This document shows positions 45,455 to 58,074 of a stretch of 64,000 nucleotides of DNA, one piece after another. The stretch covers positions 6,758,001 through 6,822,000 of the forward strand of contig NC_039492.1 of the NCBI RefSeq assembly GCF_003590095.1. Reading direction: 5' to 3'. Each line of letters starts with the position of its first letter. Positions within the stretch are counted from its first letter, which is position 1. The position numbers and the translations under genes were made by a program. This DNA is from Trichoplusia ni (lineage: Eukaryota > Arthropoda > Insecta > Lepidoptera > Noctuidae). Under the pieces are notes generated by a model that saw only the letters and a list, made by a program, of their open reading frames with translations, did no database searches and was not told where the DNA came from.

Positions 45455-48400
45455 ATGGATTTAGGCAGTGATAGTTTAGACATTATGAAATTAATGATCG
45501 TAAAGGGTAATATTGAAAATATAACTCCTCATAAAATAGCAGTGGTTGCGTTTATACGAGAATATGGTCTACTTAAAATAGAAGGTATGGTGTGTTTACA
45601 TAATTTAACAAATATAAGTTATAAACGACATCTTTATAGGCTAGATCAACTACATTCAGTAGTTTTACAAGGGTACTTTGAAACCATTTCTCTCACATCC
45701 TTGATTCAAACATTTGGGACAAAAATATTCTCCATCAACCGCCATCGCATCTGCGTCAGTTTGTGGTCTAAATAAGATTTTAAAGTCAATGAGACAACAG
45801 AAAGTAAAGCATTAAAAAAATCAATGTAAGTATTTCTATTATCAAAATAAGTGTCTTGTATTTCATTTACAGCAAACAGGATGATAGATTGCACTGTTGC
45901 TCCTAAATATAGGAAAGATTTCTGTATGCTGGCATTAAAACTTATTCAGGTAAATACAATATCTACCAATTTTAATAATGTTAATTATTAATAATAGTGT
46001 TATTTATTAGTTAAAATATCTTTATTTCTCGTAAAAAATTACAACAATTTAAACATTCAATACTTACATGAGAATGTTAAAACATTTGCAGACAAACAAT
46101 TATTTATATACATAGTATTTAGTTTATATTTATAATATCCATAAAAAAGTATTTTCCTTAGTGTCCAGATATGGAGTTTAAAGAACTGGAAGCACTTCTC
46201 ACTGATGGCCGCTACAATCTGTTGAGTGTCCATCTCCAAAACTTTTGTGTACGCCTGCAAAACATATATGTTAATGGAGTCAGTGCTCTGACAGATTGTG
46301 TGACTTCTACAATAGACAAGCTAATGATTGAGTCTAATCCTTGTATAATGGCTAGGTACAGTGTATTAGGTAATTAATTTTTTATCACTATAATTATATT
46401 TCAATTAAAACAAAAAAAAAATACTAGTAATACTTGGAAATAAGTTCTAAAACAGTATTTTAATTTATCATTTCAGGTCTATACTTAAGAAGAATTTTGC
46501 TACATTTGGATAAGTTAACTTTTGTACAAGTTGTGTCTTTGTATAAGTCATTCTGTTTGTATTACCAAAGAGGAAGACCAGGCCTTATGATGAGATCTTT
46601 GAGTAAAGAGGTAAGATATTTACATAAAAAAAAATACAATAGGGCAATGCTAATTTTTATATTTATTGTTTCTTATATCCACAGAAATTGAATAATATGG
46701 AACAACAAGGAAATTCTACATCACCAGTTATACCAGAGGAATCAAAACCACTTGAGCTCTCAATGAAAATGAACATTATTGATAGGGATAAGTAAGTACA
46801 TAGCTAAACATTGTAACTTCAATAGTAAGAAATTTTAAAACAAAACCTCTATGATTAATATTTTAATGAAAGTATAGCATATTCTAAACATAATTAAAAT
46901 AATAAAATAAAAGATGAACCAATAAGTAGGATAAATTTCTAGATTAAATTCATAATTATTCAAACATACTTCTTGATTGGAGCTTGTGTCTTGTTTTTAG
47001 CAGTTTTGAAGAATGCCAATGGTCAAGAAAACAAGCTGAATTATTTACAGCTCAACAAGCCAATCTGTTACAAATCAATGAAAAGAAAGCCATGCCACCA
47101 AGACAGCTACAGAAAACAATTATACAAATTATGAATGATATACCTGAATATCCTGATATTGTAAGCAAAATTCTAAAAACTATTAATTGTATCCTTTATT
47201 CTTATGGTGCATTTAATTGAAATATATACTTATATTTTTCAGCATTTTCTCAGCTTCCTAAACTGTATTCGAACAAAAGAATTCAGTGGTGCTCAGGACT
47301 CTCTTTATAATTACTTTGATCGCACAATATTCAATTCTTCTGGAAATAATACTGGTACCGACAGGAACAAAAATTTCCGCTACGCTGCATTGAACAGGGC
47401 TGCTATGCATACGCATTTCGGTCACAGGTCAGTACAACATAATGCAAAGTTTGTGAGCAAGAATTAATATTAAGTGAAAATTAGGAAAACATTTCATTAG
47501 TCTTTACATCTTACAAGTTAGTAATATTATGAAAATGGTCTAGATCTGTGGCAATGGAAGCGGTTCGAGAAGCCTTAGCGCGTGCGCAAGAGGCGGCAGA
47601 TTACGCGTGCCTTGTAGGTGCTGCGACGTGGGGTGCGCTGGCGGGCGGGCGAGCTCGGCGCGCGGCGCTACTGACGCGAGCCCCGCGCAGCAGCCCGCCG
47701 CCCGCCGCGCCCACAGTGCCGCCCGCCGCCACGCCCTCGCATCCGCGACACACGGCCGCTGCCGCGCAACTGCTGGCGCAGCATGCTGCCGCTAATGGCG
47801 CTAAGCCAGCCTACATCTTTCAGGTAAAAACGAGAGGTCATCGAATTCATGCAGTGTTAATTTCTAGACTGAGAAGCCACTTTGTAACGATACGTGAAAG
47901 AAGTGTTAAATACAAGTCAAAATAAAACATAATCAAATTCATTGGTCAGAACATTTAGACATTATTTTTACAGATAAATATTCAATAGTCGCTTTTCTTT
48001 TTGCTTCACAGGTCATTATGCGGGGTGATTCTATAAACTATCTACATTCGATGACTGATTTGACAATGGCTGGGCTGGCGAATACGGCTGCGTTATGGGC
48101 CTTGTATGGAAAGACTGAAATGGCATCAATAGCTTGTCAATTACTGCTCGACCTCAATACCAGTATGTCTGTGTATAATAAATAGACTAATTTCTAATTA
48201 TTAACAACTTAATCCACAAAGACAAATTCACTACAGATTAAAAAAAAATCTGTGTTTTTTTTCCGAGGTAATTATTTCTTTAAAGAACACTATTGTTAAG
48301 CTAAGATTTAAGGAGTTTGTGTGTTGTTCAGAGTGCACGGTGGGCAGCGGCAGCGTGTGGCACGCGACGGAGGCGAGCGCGACGGGCGGCGCGGGCGCGG

Positions 48401-49492
48401 CGGCGTGCGCGGCGTGGCGCGGCCCCCGCGCTGGCGCACGCGCTCGCCTCGCACCTGCGCTGCCCGCGCGCGCACCAGGTCGCCACCCGCTACCACGCCC
48501 ACTCCGCGCTGCGGGCAGGTACCAGCTACACACTACCATATTATAATATAATATACACCATGAATACGTGTGCCTAATAACAACACGCAAAATTCACGCG
48601 ACTATTATTGCAGTTATAACTTGGCATACTGTATAATGCACTGACAGTTAACGTAACTCAGGATTCGGTTTTCCGTGTATATGGTTTGTGAAAAAAAAGT
48701 GCCTTTATTTCAAGCTCGTAAGATTTATTGTCTTAGTTCCGTCCTGCGAAGGATGTAAATGTATCCATCGAAGTCAAGATTGTGCTAGTATAAATAAGTG
48801 TGTATCTACTGTATAGATTTTATTTTATGAGCATTTTGCCATGACTGCTATTGGTTTATTGAATTGAACATCTTTTTACCGATTTCAGGAAAATGGGAGG
48901 AGGCAGACCAAAGCATACGTCAGCTGGCATCTTCTGATAGATGGGAAAGTCAGCTTCTAAAAGCCGAAATGTATTACCTGAAAGGAGATGCGAGCGAGGC
49001 TCTGGATTCCCTATATGATATCCTCGATTACTGTAAAACAGAAGATGATAGCCTCCATTTCGTATCACTAAGAGTCAAAGCAATGATACTCATGTCACAA
49101 GTCCAACATTCCTACAGTAATATTCAATCAACTAACATAAGAGTGCTTAATGAGGCACTGTGGCTAGCTAAGGGATATCACTTGCACTACCTAGCTGCTA
49201 GTGCAGAAATGCACTTGGCAAATGTACAATTAAGTATGGGCTGTGCGAAGAATGCATTATCACTAGTCAGAAAAGCTTTGCCCACGATTATGGCAGACGG
49301 AAGTGCATACGATATGGCGAGAGGTAAAGTGATCTATAAAATTAGATATAAATAGTCTTTCTTCGGGGTATGGGATATTTCATTCTAAATTCCTGGTTTA
49401 TTTCAGCCATGTTGCTTTATACGAAATGTCGCATAGCAACAGCGGCTCCTTGCGGTGAAGCCAGATTACAAGTACTTCAATCTTGCTGTGAG
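45455..49492 (+). CDS. APC5: ANAPC5, anaphase-promoting complex subunit 5 (partial)
   Basis: TPR scaffold subunit of the APC/C ubiquitin ligase. Twelve exons are visible: 45455-45584, 45873-45949, 46162-46369, 46477-46610, 46685-46791, 47001-47160, 47243-47427, 47544-47823, 48012-48162, 48332-48518, 48889-49323 and from 49407 into the gap. Family blocks: APKYRKDFCMLALKLIQ, FRYAALNRAAMHTHFGHRS, TNTAALWALYGKTEMAS-like LANTAALWALYGKTEMAS, and LNEALWLAKGYHLHYLAASA. Phases agree everywhere except exon 10 (48332-48518). That GC-rich exon (about 80% GC) must contain one indel: it reads SVWHATEASATGG in one frame and APALAHALASHLRCP in the other. The last TPRs and the stop codon are lost in the N gap. 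Exons 8 and 10 are unusually GC- and Ala-rich for this window. Confidence 0.9.
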
Positions 49493-50492
49493 NNNNNNNN
49501 NNNNNNNNNNNNNNNNNNNNNNNNNNNNNNNNNNNNNNNNNNNNNNNNNNNNNNNNNNNNNNNNNNNNNNNNNNNNNNNNNNNNNNNNNNNNNNNNNNNN
49601 NNNNNNNNNNNNNNNNNNNNNNNNNNNNNNNNNNNNNNNNNNNNNNNNNNNNNNNNNNNNNNNNNNNNNNNNNNNNNNNNNNNNNNNNNNNNNNNNNNNN
49701 NNNNNNNNNNNNNNNNNNNNNNNNNNNNNNNNNNNNNNNNNNNNNNNNNNNNNNNNNNNNNNNNNNNNNNNNNNNNNNNNNNNNNNNNNNNNNNNNNNNN
49801 NNNNNNNNNNNNNNNNNNNNNNNNNNNNNNNNNNNNNNNNNNNNNNNNNNNNNNNNNNNNNNNNNNNNNNNNNNNNNNNNNNNNNNNNNNNNNNNNNNNN
49901 NNNNNNNNNNNNNNNNNNNNNNNNNNNNNNNNNNNNNNNNNNNNNNNNNNNNNNNNNNNNNNNNNNNNNNNNNNNNNNNNNNNNNNNNNNNNNNNNNNNN
50001 NNNNNNNNNNNNNNNNNNNNNNNNNNNNNNNNNNNNNNNNNNNNNNNNNNNNNNNNNNNNNNNNNNNNNNNNNNNNNNNNNNNNNNNNNNNNNNNNNNNN
50101 NNNNNNNNNNNNNNNNNNNNNNNNNNNNNNNNNNNNNNNNNNNNNNNNNNNNNNNNNNNNNNNNNNNNNNNNNNNNNNNNNNNNNNNNNNNNNNNNNNNN
50201 NNNNNNNNNNNNNNNNNNNNNNNNNNNNNNNNNNNNNNNNNNNNNNNNNNNNNNNNNNNNNNNNNNNNNNNNNNNNNNNNNNNNNNNNNNNNNNNNNNNN
50301 NNNNNNNNNNNNNNNNNNNNNNNNNNNNNNNNNNNNNNNNNNNNNNNNNNNNNNNNNNNNNNNNNNNNNNNNNNNNNNNNNNNNNNNNNNNNNNNNNNNN
50401 NNNNNNNNNNNNNNNNNNNNNNNNNNNNNNNNNNNNNNNNNNNNNNNNNNNNNNNNNNNNNNNNNNNNNNNNNNNNNNNNNNNNNNNNNNNN
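49493..50492. other. Assembly gap of exactly 1000 N
   Basis: A run of 1000 N, a conventional placeholder for a scaffold join of unknown size. It removes the 3' end of ANAPC5 and the 5' end of the next reading frame. ORFs drawn through it are meaningless. Confidence 0.98.
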
Positions 50493-51523
50493 TCAAACGT
50501 AACATCAACTGATCACGTGGGTCAACATTTATATAATCTTCGCAGCAAATATCTTCTGATGGTCACATTGTTAGACACGGCGGTGGAGGCGATTCCAGCC
50601 AACGAATTATATCATCAGAACATACAGGCATACATTCTAACCAAGGTCATCTGACAGAGAGTCATGTTCAAAGACATGTCACCTCAGGAACTCAAGCGCA
50701 TAACGTAAAAAGTCACGTTGAACAACATGTATCAAGATCCTCACAGCATTCCACAAACAGAAATCAACTGAGCGATAGTGTGACAAAAACGAGTATTGAG
50801 TTCCAAAGAGCCATGCACGGTGGCGGTGGCAATGATACTTCAAGCACTGTTATTGATAACTCCTCTCGTGGAGGTCACCACAAGCGCACATCCGATCTGG
50901 TTTCCGATTCGTCGTCCACGAACTCAATCTTACATCGTAAAGGTGTTCACTCCAACACAGAAGCGCATCATTCGATTAGTTCTACAGCAGCAGCGCAGAG
51001 AAAGAGCATCGGCAATCTATCTGAACGAGGAGAATATATTAGTAAACTCAACGCATAGCTCCAGATAGAAAGAGCATCAGTTCCATGCACCGCTCGACTA
51101 GAGACAATACTGCTGTCATATCTCAACTGATAGTTCTGATTCTCGTCGTAATCAAACCAAAAGAGATGGACAGTCGACCTTAATGACGACCGTCAATCAA
51201 CGAGAGTAGTGAGAGATAATCTTAAAGTAGGAGGTGACTTCTACGGGCAATCAGAAGCTCGATCCTATGGAAACTTTTCACGATCGGAGCATGCACAGAA
51301 GTCCGACCGTTCTGAGCGAGTTGAGCGTGTAGAGCGCGTGGAGCGTGTCACACGCCACGGAAACGCTTCGCAGTTCGTGTTGGGTGACGGCAGTACTAGT
51401 TACAAGCGGGAATTCACATCTCACGTCCACGGAACCTGCCCGGCTACACTCATCGATTCCGGACGTACTCCTTTCAAACATACTCGCGATTCTCGTGAAC
51501 ACAAATTCTACGCGACTAAATAA
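50493..51523 (+). pseudogene. His/Ser-rich reading frame, broken by several frameshifts
   Basis: I do not recognise this gene. From the gap edge, SNVTSTDHVGQHLYN reads in one frame. A second frame (50537-51058) then carries a His/Ser/Gln-rich stretch (GHIVRHGGGGDSSQR, HLTESHVQRHVTSGTQAHN, SEHTGIHSNQ). After a short interval in which all three frames contribute similar fragments (SISSMHRSTRDN, DSSDSRRNQTKRD), a final ORF to the TAA at 51521 carries DNLKVGGDFYGQSEARSYGN, a SERVERVERVERV repeat and HTRDSREHKFYATK. Composition is continuous across the frame changes. One gene with at least four indels, from poor sequence beside the gap or from decay, is therefore likelier than several small genes. 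AATAAA at 51754-51759 would be its polyadenylation signal. Confidence 0.5.
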
Positions 51524-52688
51524 CACAGCAACAATAAATGTCGGTTGCAACTTGGCCGCCGCTAGGCTAAGCTATATTTCATTCCTTATTTTATCCAGCT
51601 TATAATATTTAATCAAGTTAATGTTATTTTATATACACGCAAGCTAACTGCTAGTCTTAATTATGATTAACATGCCTTATAGTCCGCATAATGTTATAAT
51701 TTGTTAATTTAACAAGTTTTAAGAGTATTTTATTTTGTCAAACATTGCCATGCAATAAAATTTTATATAAATTATGAGCTGTTTTAATTCTAGTTACCAC
51801 TAACCCTTACTGAAGTAGTACATACTTTATTTACGGAAGTTTGCAGCATCAAACGCCACATTTCAGAATAAATATATTAATTATAAATATGGTTTACTAT
51901 GAAACCTTAGAAAACAACTTTATACGAAAGGTATAGCGTTGCACGTTGTACTGTATACGTAGGGGCCATAAAAACAGAATCAGTAATAAAGATAGCGAAT
52001 AAAATCCAGCACAAACTTGACGACCTCCGTGGTCGAGTGGCATACGCAAGGTAACGCGGTACGCTTATGTACGTTTCAAGGTGTCGCTAGCTCCGAGGTC
52101 CCGGGTTCGATCCCCGGTTGGGTCAATGGAAAAATTCACATTTTACACTCACTCGCTTTAGCAACTTACTTTTGGGTTCAGAACAATGTATATGATGTTT
52201 GTCCGCAATTATTTATTAAACAAAGGAAGTGAAGGCTGTTCAGTAAATGCTTAATAACTTTAGTTCTGGTTTTTGTCAAAATTTCTGTCAAGGTCAACTC
52301 AATGAACAGAGAAGATGAATAAAACAAAAGAAGCTTAATGTTTTGATTTTTTAATAATAAACGTTTACATAATAATACCTACAAATTATAAACGGTTATT
52401 TAAAATTAGTTAACCAAAGTGTAATATTATAAATAATTTATACATGACTTGTTTTCATCCGTAAACGCGCAGCCGAAAACATAATTGAAAGTTGACAATA
52501 AAACATGAAACACGAGAATTTCGTTAAAACCTCAAGACAAAAGAACTAATTTTAAATTAACCTATATACAGCATTCTTATAAACAATATAAAATAGTGTA
52601 AATTAAAATTAGATACAAACTAATGTATTTAATGCAAACATAATTTAAAATACTTAAAAATTATGTAACATAGTTATTAGAAACTTGT
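51524..52688. other. Convergent intergenic region with a tRNA-headed SINE
   Basis: 3' flanks of the His/Ser-rich frame (+) and the acidic secreted gene (-). It contains the SINE at 52017-52190. The rest is AT-rich and featureless. Confidence 0.5.
52017..52190 (+). repeat. tRNA-derived SINE
   Basis: A tRNA-like head with an A box (CCGTGGTCGAGTGG) and a perfect B box (GGTTCGATCCC), framed by GACCTCC and GGTTGGGTC. The roughly 50 bases between the boxes are too long and unpaired for a working tRNA. The body after AATGGAAAAATTCACATTTT resembles a SINE tail common in moths. Confidence 0.7.
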
Positions 52689-55683
52689 TTAACCATCAGA
52701 GGAGTTTATGTCTTGAGCATTGTGCGACTGTTTCACCCTCCTTATTCTTTTATATCTGGCTAAATCTCCGTCGTAGCTCCGCGGTAGTGGTCCAAATGAA
52801 TCGTTCTCTTGGTAGTGCGGAGCGTTGTAGAAGTTTTCTGACGCCACTTTTTCATCTTTCACTAAAGACGTTGATCGTTCCGATTTGACATCTGCTGGAC
52901 CGCTAGAGTTGTCTTCCGCGGTACGTCTGTTGCGCACGCCGCTGCTGTACATAAGATTATCGTCAGCGCCTTCAACTCCAGATAGCACGTTGTCAGTGTC
53001 TGATCCAAGACTACTTTCTCCTTCTAAATTATCTTGCCCTTTGACATTCTCCATGTTTTTATTCTCGGGAGAATTTTCAGAATTGGCGATATCCTCTTCA
53101 ACACCTTTATTACTGTTAGCAAAGTTAGAGGTGCGATCGTAAAAACCTTCGTCATCAAATTCATTACCTTCGTCGTTGTCTTCGTCCTCATTTTCTGCCT
53201 TGTATGGAAAGAACGCCACTTTTGTATCGGGCATAAGAGCAGCTCCTCGTTTTTTTATCACTCTGTCCGAGTTTTTTTCGCTTAACCCTAACTAAGGGTC
53301 CAGAATATGGCACTGCATCGTCGTATGTATTTGAATTAGGAAAAGATTCCTCTAGTGATTTAATAGAATCAGATAAATCCGGCTGCTTGTCCGAGTTGGC
53401 TTCTCGTTTATAAGCTTTAGCCTCGTCGTGAGTTTGAGTTTCATCATCTATTAATTTGGATAAGGTTTCGTCCTGAGAACAAAAATATCCCTGGTCGTTA
53501 AGATAATCCTGCGCATTTTGTAAACTTAATTCATTTTCTATCATCTTAGTGTCAAGTTGCGAATCGTCCAAGTCGTCTAAATTAGTCTCTCTTTTGGTTT
53601 CTGTTTTAGTTGCAACTTGTACATTAGCCACGATTTCACCTTGATTTTTTGGATCCAAATTTACAGCAAATGTATTCAAATTACTCTCGGTTTTCTTCTG
53701 TATGGAATCATCGTTGTTACTTGTTAGTTCTACTTTATTAACAGAGCTGGAACTGGTTTCGGCTGTTTTAGCAGTTTCATTGTTTTCCGCTTGTCCCTCC
53801 GATGCTTTACTGATCTCTGTGGTCTCAGTATTTTGCGATACTGATGCCTCAGTATTTACATCTACAACTGGACTGCCACCTTGAACTTTGCTGATATCAG
53901 ATTGACTGTTTTCATTGTAATTATTCTCTTCAACTGCTCCAGCTTTTTTTGTGATTTCTCGTTTATTAATAAAACCATTATCGGTGGCATCAACGTCGTC
54001 TATAATTTTTTTCAGAAGCTCTCTCTTTTCATCAGTTAAAGAACTAAGAAGCTGGTCTAATTCATCTCCAGATAACTTCTTTATGTGCCTTTTTATGGCT
54101 GATTCTTCGTCTTCGGTGTCTGTTTTGTCGTTGTTCTCCTTACTTCCTTGGTTGCTTGAGACATTAGGCGTTTCGGTTTGGGCACTAGCATCTTTAGCCT
54201 CACGCCTATCTCTTTGGTTATAGTGCGCGTCATGGGACTTTTCTTCTGCCATGTCTCGATTATCTGCTTGCATGGCGTTATAATACTGCTTAAAGTATCG
54301 CGATTGTTCACTAGGATCTGGAGCGTCGTTGTTATTATACTCGCTTTTATCTACCTTGCTTATTTGGTCTCTATTTTTTTCGAACAACATGTCACCTTCT
54401 TCGTTGGATGTACCTTCAAAATCTGCAGTTCTTTTATTGAGTAGACTGTCTCCTTGGTTTTGCACAATGCGGTTTGATTTGTTAACATCACGATTTGTTA
54501 AGTGTTGATTTGCTTCTTGTTGATCGTCATTTGCTTCAATGTATCTATTTGATTGTCGTCGACGGGGGAGGGCTCGCGGCTGGTCGTTAAAGTTAGCGGG
54601 ACAAGCGTTCTCCTCTCGTATTTCTCTATTCCTGTTGTTTTTTGAATCTGAAAGCTAAAAAAGTAATTAACTAGCTGGTTTTACTTGTCCAAACATAAGA
54701 CTGTTTATTTGATCAATTTCCGATTTCAAGTTAGACAATCTTTTAATATTGACTTTGACGTACATTTTTAGTTTTGCTCCGAGCTAAGTGATCGTCATCA
54801 GCGTTTCGTTGCAAATACCTGCTTTCTGTTAAGTCTAACAAATGCCTACTTCGCGGTACTTCATCTTCTTGGACTCCTGGCTCCTAAATATAATTTAAAA
54901 TTATTTAGCTTTATTTTTTTTTGTTCTGGTAATCAAACGAAAAAGAGCTTGTCAGGATGAGGGTCTTCGAAGGTTAAATATCCATGGACAGAAACAGATT
55001 CATTCCGAACTTCAGGGTTTAATATAATCAGAAAGCATGATTTTCTAATATCTTTACCTGTTCTATAAGACGCGAGTCTTCATCGTCGGCAAGAAAATCT
55101 TCGGGCGATTGTTCATTTTCTTCTTCTTCTTCATTTTCATCGACATCACTGTAATAAAATATTAACATACGCGTCTGAGAGAATGTCATATTACCTGATC
55201 ATTAATTCATTTGATAAATTAAGTATTTTGTTAGGATTGGTATACAACGTAAGTTTATTGGGAAAGTACCTACCTACTATTTACGCATAGTAGGGCTGTG
55301 AGAATGTTTGGTAGCTTTCAAGTCTTTGTTGTAAGGATTCAGACGGAATTTGCGAGTTTATTACCTCATGCGGAGAGGTTAATTCCGTTTAGTGCACAGA
55401 AACGACCTAGATAGATGCTGCTTGTTAAATAGCTACTTTTATAGGAACCTGATGCAAACATCTACAGTAAATAATATTTAGAAAATTGTTAAGACGTTAC
55501 GAATTAGTACCTATACGAGACATAGCTAGCGGTAAAGCTAGTCACTTGTAATTTTACATATACGGTTAAAACATTATTTTACCTGTCGTTATTATACTCT
55601 GCTTGTTGTGGTCTGCTCAGGATCTGCGCAAGTAGGCTTCCAAATAATATTAGTACGAACCAAGAATGCATGTTCACTATCAT
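52689..55683 (-). CDS. Secreted acidic disordered protein with dibasic sites
   Basis: I do not recognise the family. Four exons: 55683-55583, 55148-55058, 54884-54764 and 54654-52689. The signal peptide is SWFVLILFGSLLAQILS, then RPQQAEYNN. With two single-base corrections (one A too many in 54840-54843, one T too many in the run at about 53272-53278) the frame is open for 758 residues and every phase agrees. The protein is rich in Asp, Glu, Asn, Ser and Lys and has very few cysteines. It is likely disordered. Possible convertase sites recur: LLNKR|TADF, INKR|EITK, AYKR|EANS, VIKKR|GAALMPD, RNRR|TAED and KRIRR|VKQ. One folded-looking segment is KRHIKKLSGDELDQLLSSLT (about residue 300). It could be a peptide precursor, a matrix or silk-associated protein, or a calcium-binding secretory protein. 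The first exon ends 16 bases from the duplication junction at 55699. Confidence 0.7.
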
Positions 55684-55698
55684 AACAAAAAAAATTCA

Positions 55699-58074
55699 CC
55701 AGAATACCTTAGTTTAAATTAATTTGATGTATCAGTCCTCTGATATTCTTACATGTTTTTGTATGTCTTATCTTTGATATATATTTATATATATGTAAGT
55801 AAAGTAATTCGGTGTACAATTTCTGTAGCTTTATTATTGTAACATGAAAAAATTTAAAAAAAATCCATTTCAAGCTGTACTACTATTCATTCAAAAATAC
55901 CACGCCTGGTCTAATGTTTACTAAGCAGTATAACATAACAAATTGTAAGCAAATAAAAATAATCTGATAAGCTTTTCAAAATGTCGTCCAACAATGTCTT
56001 AATCCAAATTATGTAAAAAGTTGTAACTGTTTAAAGATGTTTTAAACTAAATTTAAGTTTTAGGTAAAATTCTTTTACGTAATCTTTTTAAGTAGTTAAT
56101 TACATCTCTGAACAGCAACTGTTAAGAAAATGGAACAAAATTACATTTGAGAATCATTTCTTGTATTTATAGAACTTTGTGGTAATAGTCGAGCATACTT
56201 CACCGACCTGAACAGACAGAGAGGTATCCACCACTATACTTACCTAATTTTTTTTATTATTTGAAAACTCAACACATCCTAAAATTGTCAATTAAAACAA
56301 GTAAGAAAACAAATAAGATTTTCATAGAGCGTAATTTTGAAAAAAGACCATGAGCTGATGGGCCATAAATCTTTTGCAGAAGTATCCCTGTGTGATGTTA
56401 GCGCTGTGTGCATCCTTTGTCAGTGGTTTTAACAACGGTAAGTGTAGAACAGGTCGCCGAGACTGCCATGACATGGATGAACATTCGTTGGTTGTAAACC
56501 AGCTGTCTACAGTAGCCTAGGCAAAGTAAAAACCTGCAACATTTGTGTTGTTTTAACAGTGTCATTTATACCAAAATGCCATTGTTGAAATGCTACAAAT
56601 GTTCTCCATGTTGTTGTTATAAATTAACTAATGCAATTTTTATTTATTCACTCGGCGTGTGTTGCTGTGGCGCTGCTTCTACCTTGTGCTTTGTGTGACA
56701 GGATAACACTTCCTCTTCAAAGCATCGTTCGGACAAGTATTCTGATAAGCACAAAGAAAAGGATAGAGATGGAAGCAGAAGGTGAGATTCTATGTTTGCC
56801 TATTTATAATTTAATCCCTTGCAATGTAACTGCCAAAGTATTTAATGATAAACAAAAAAGTGATTCAGAAGTAAATGTTGGCGTATATTAATTAAGATTA
56901 AAACTGATCTTGTTTTAGACGTAGCCGCTCAAGAGATAGAAGAAGATCGAAAGATAGAGATAGTAGACGATCGCGAGATAGAGATGACAGAAAAGATAAA
57001 GATAGAGAGAGAGACAAAGACCGTAAAGAACGTGATCGCGATCGCGACCGTGGCGATCGCGATCGGGACCGAGAGCGCGGTGATCGTGATCGGGAACGTG
57101 AACGAGGTGCCGATCGCGACCGCGAGCGTGATAAGGATGTAAGGGAGAAGGATCGTTCCCACAGAGACAAAGATCGCGAAAAGGACAAAGAACGCGAACG
57201 TGACAAAGATAAGCGCAGAAGTAGAGATAAAGAACGTAGTCGCGAACGCGACCGCAGTAGTCGTGACCGCACATCTAACAGCAAAAAAGAAAAGAGTATT
57301 GAAAGGGACCCAGCAAAAGAATACCGCTCAAAATCTAGAGGCCTTGAACCTAAATTAGATGATCTACCTCCAGAAGAAAGAGATCTGCGCACTGTTTTCT
57401 GTATGCAGCTATCTCAACGAATTCGAGCTAAAGATCTCGAAGAATTTTTCTCATCGGTTGGTAAAGTTAGGGATGTAAGACTAATTACTTGTAATAAAAC
57501 TAGAAGATTTAAAGGCATAGCATATATTGAGTTTAAAGATGCCGAATCTGTACCATTGGTAAGTTCAAACAATAATACTTCAATTGAAACAGTCAACTCA
57601 ATATTTATTGCACAGATTCCTTCCTTTTTTTATCATCAATTATTTTATACAAATCTCGAAATTTAATACTCAAAGAAGAATTGCCAAGTGGGTTATTAAT
57701 AAAGTACAAAAGCAATTATTACTCACTATTCACTAAAAATAAAAAACAATCTAAAAATTTTTAATGATTATTTTGTGATAAAAGTAAATTTTCCTATTTT
57801 CAGGCTTTAGGTTTAACTGGACAAAAACTACTTGGCGTTCCTATTATTGTACAACATACACAAGCTGAAAAAAATCGGGTAGGCAATACCTTGCCTAACT
57901 TAGCACCAAAAACCAGTAACGGACCGACAAGACTATATGTTGGTTCATTGCATTTTAACATTACAGAAGACATGCTACGCGGCATATTTGAACCTTTCGG
58001 GAAAATTGATCATATTCAACTTATGACTGACCCTGAAACAGGAAAAAGCAAAGGTTATGGGTTTTTAACGGTAA
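55699..58074 (+). pseudogene. Truncated second copy of Caper (exons 3-5)
   Basis: Nearly identical to 23621-25995 (offset 32078, then 32079 after one extra T near 56248). It includes the candidate poison exon (56380-56437) and coding exons 56702-56781, 56919-57558 and 57804-58070. The start-codon exon and exons 6-8 with the rest of RRM2 and the UHM domain are absent. The copy begins just inside intron 2 and ends four bases into the intron after exon 5. It cannot encode a working Caper. Near-identity in introns means a very recent event or an assembly duplicate. Confidence 0.9.

Noticed and set aside
47668..47850. GC-rich minus-strand ORFs opposite ANAPC5 exons 8 and 10
   Set aside because: They are shadows of GC-rich coding exons with Arg/Ala-rich translations and no similarity.
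49370..50654. Long ORFs crossing 49493-50492 on both strands
   Set aside because: They consist mostly of N; the gap cannot be translated.
52017..52130. Functional tRNA gene
   Set aside because: A and B boxes are present, but the acceptor stem pairs poorly and the region between the boxes is too long; it fits a tRNA-headed SINE.
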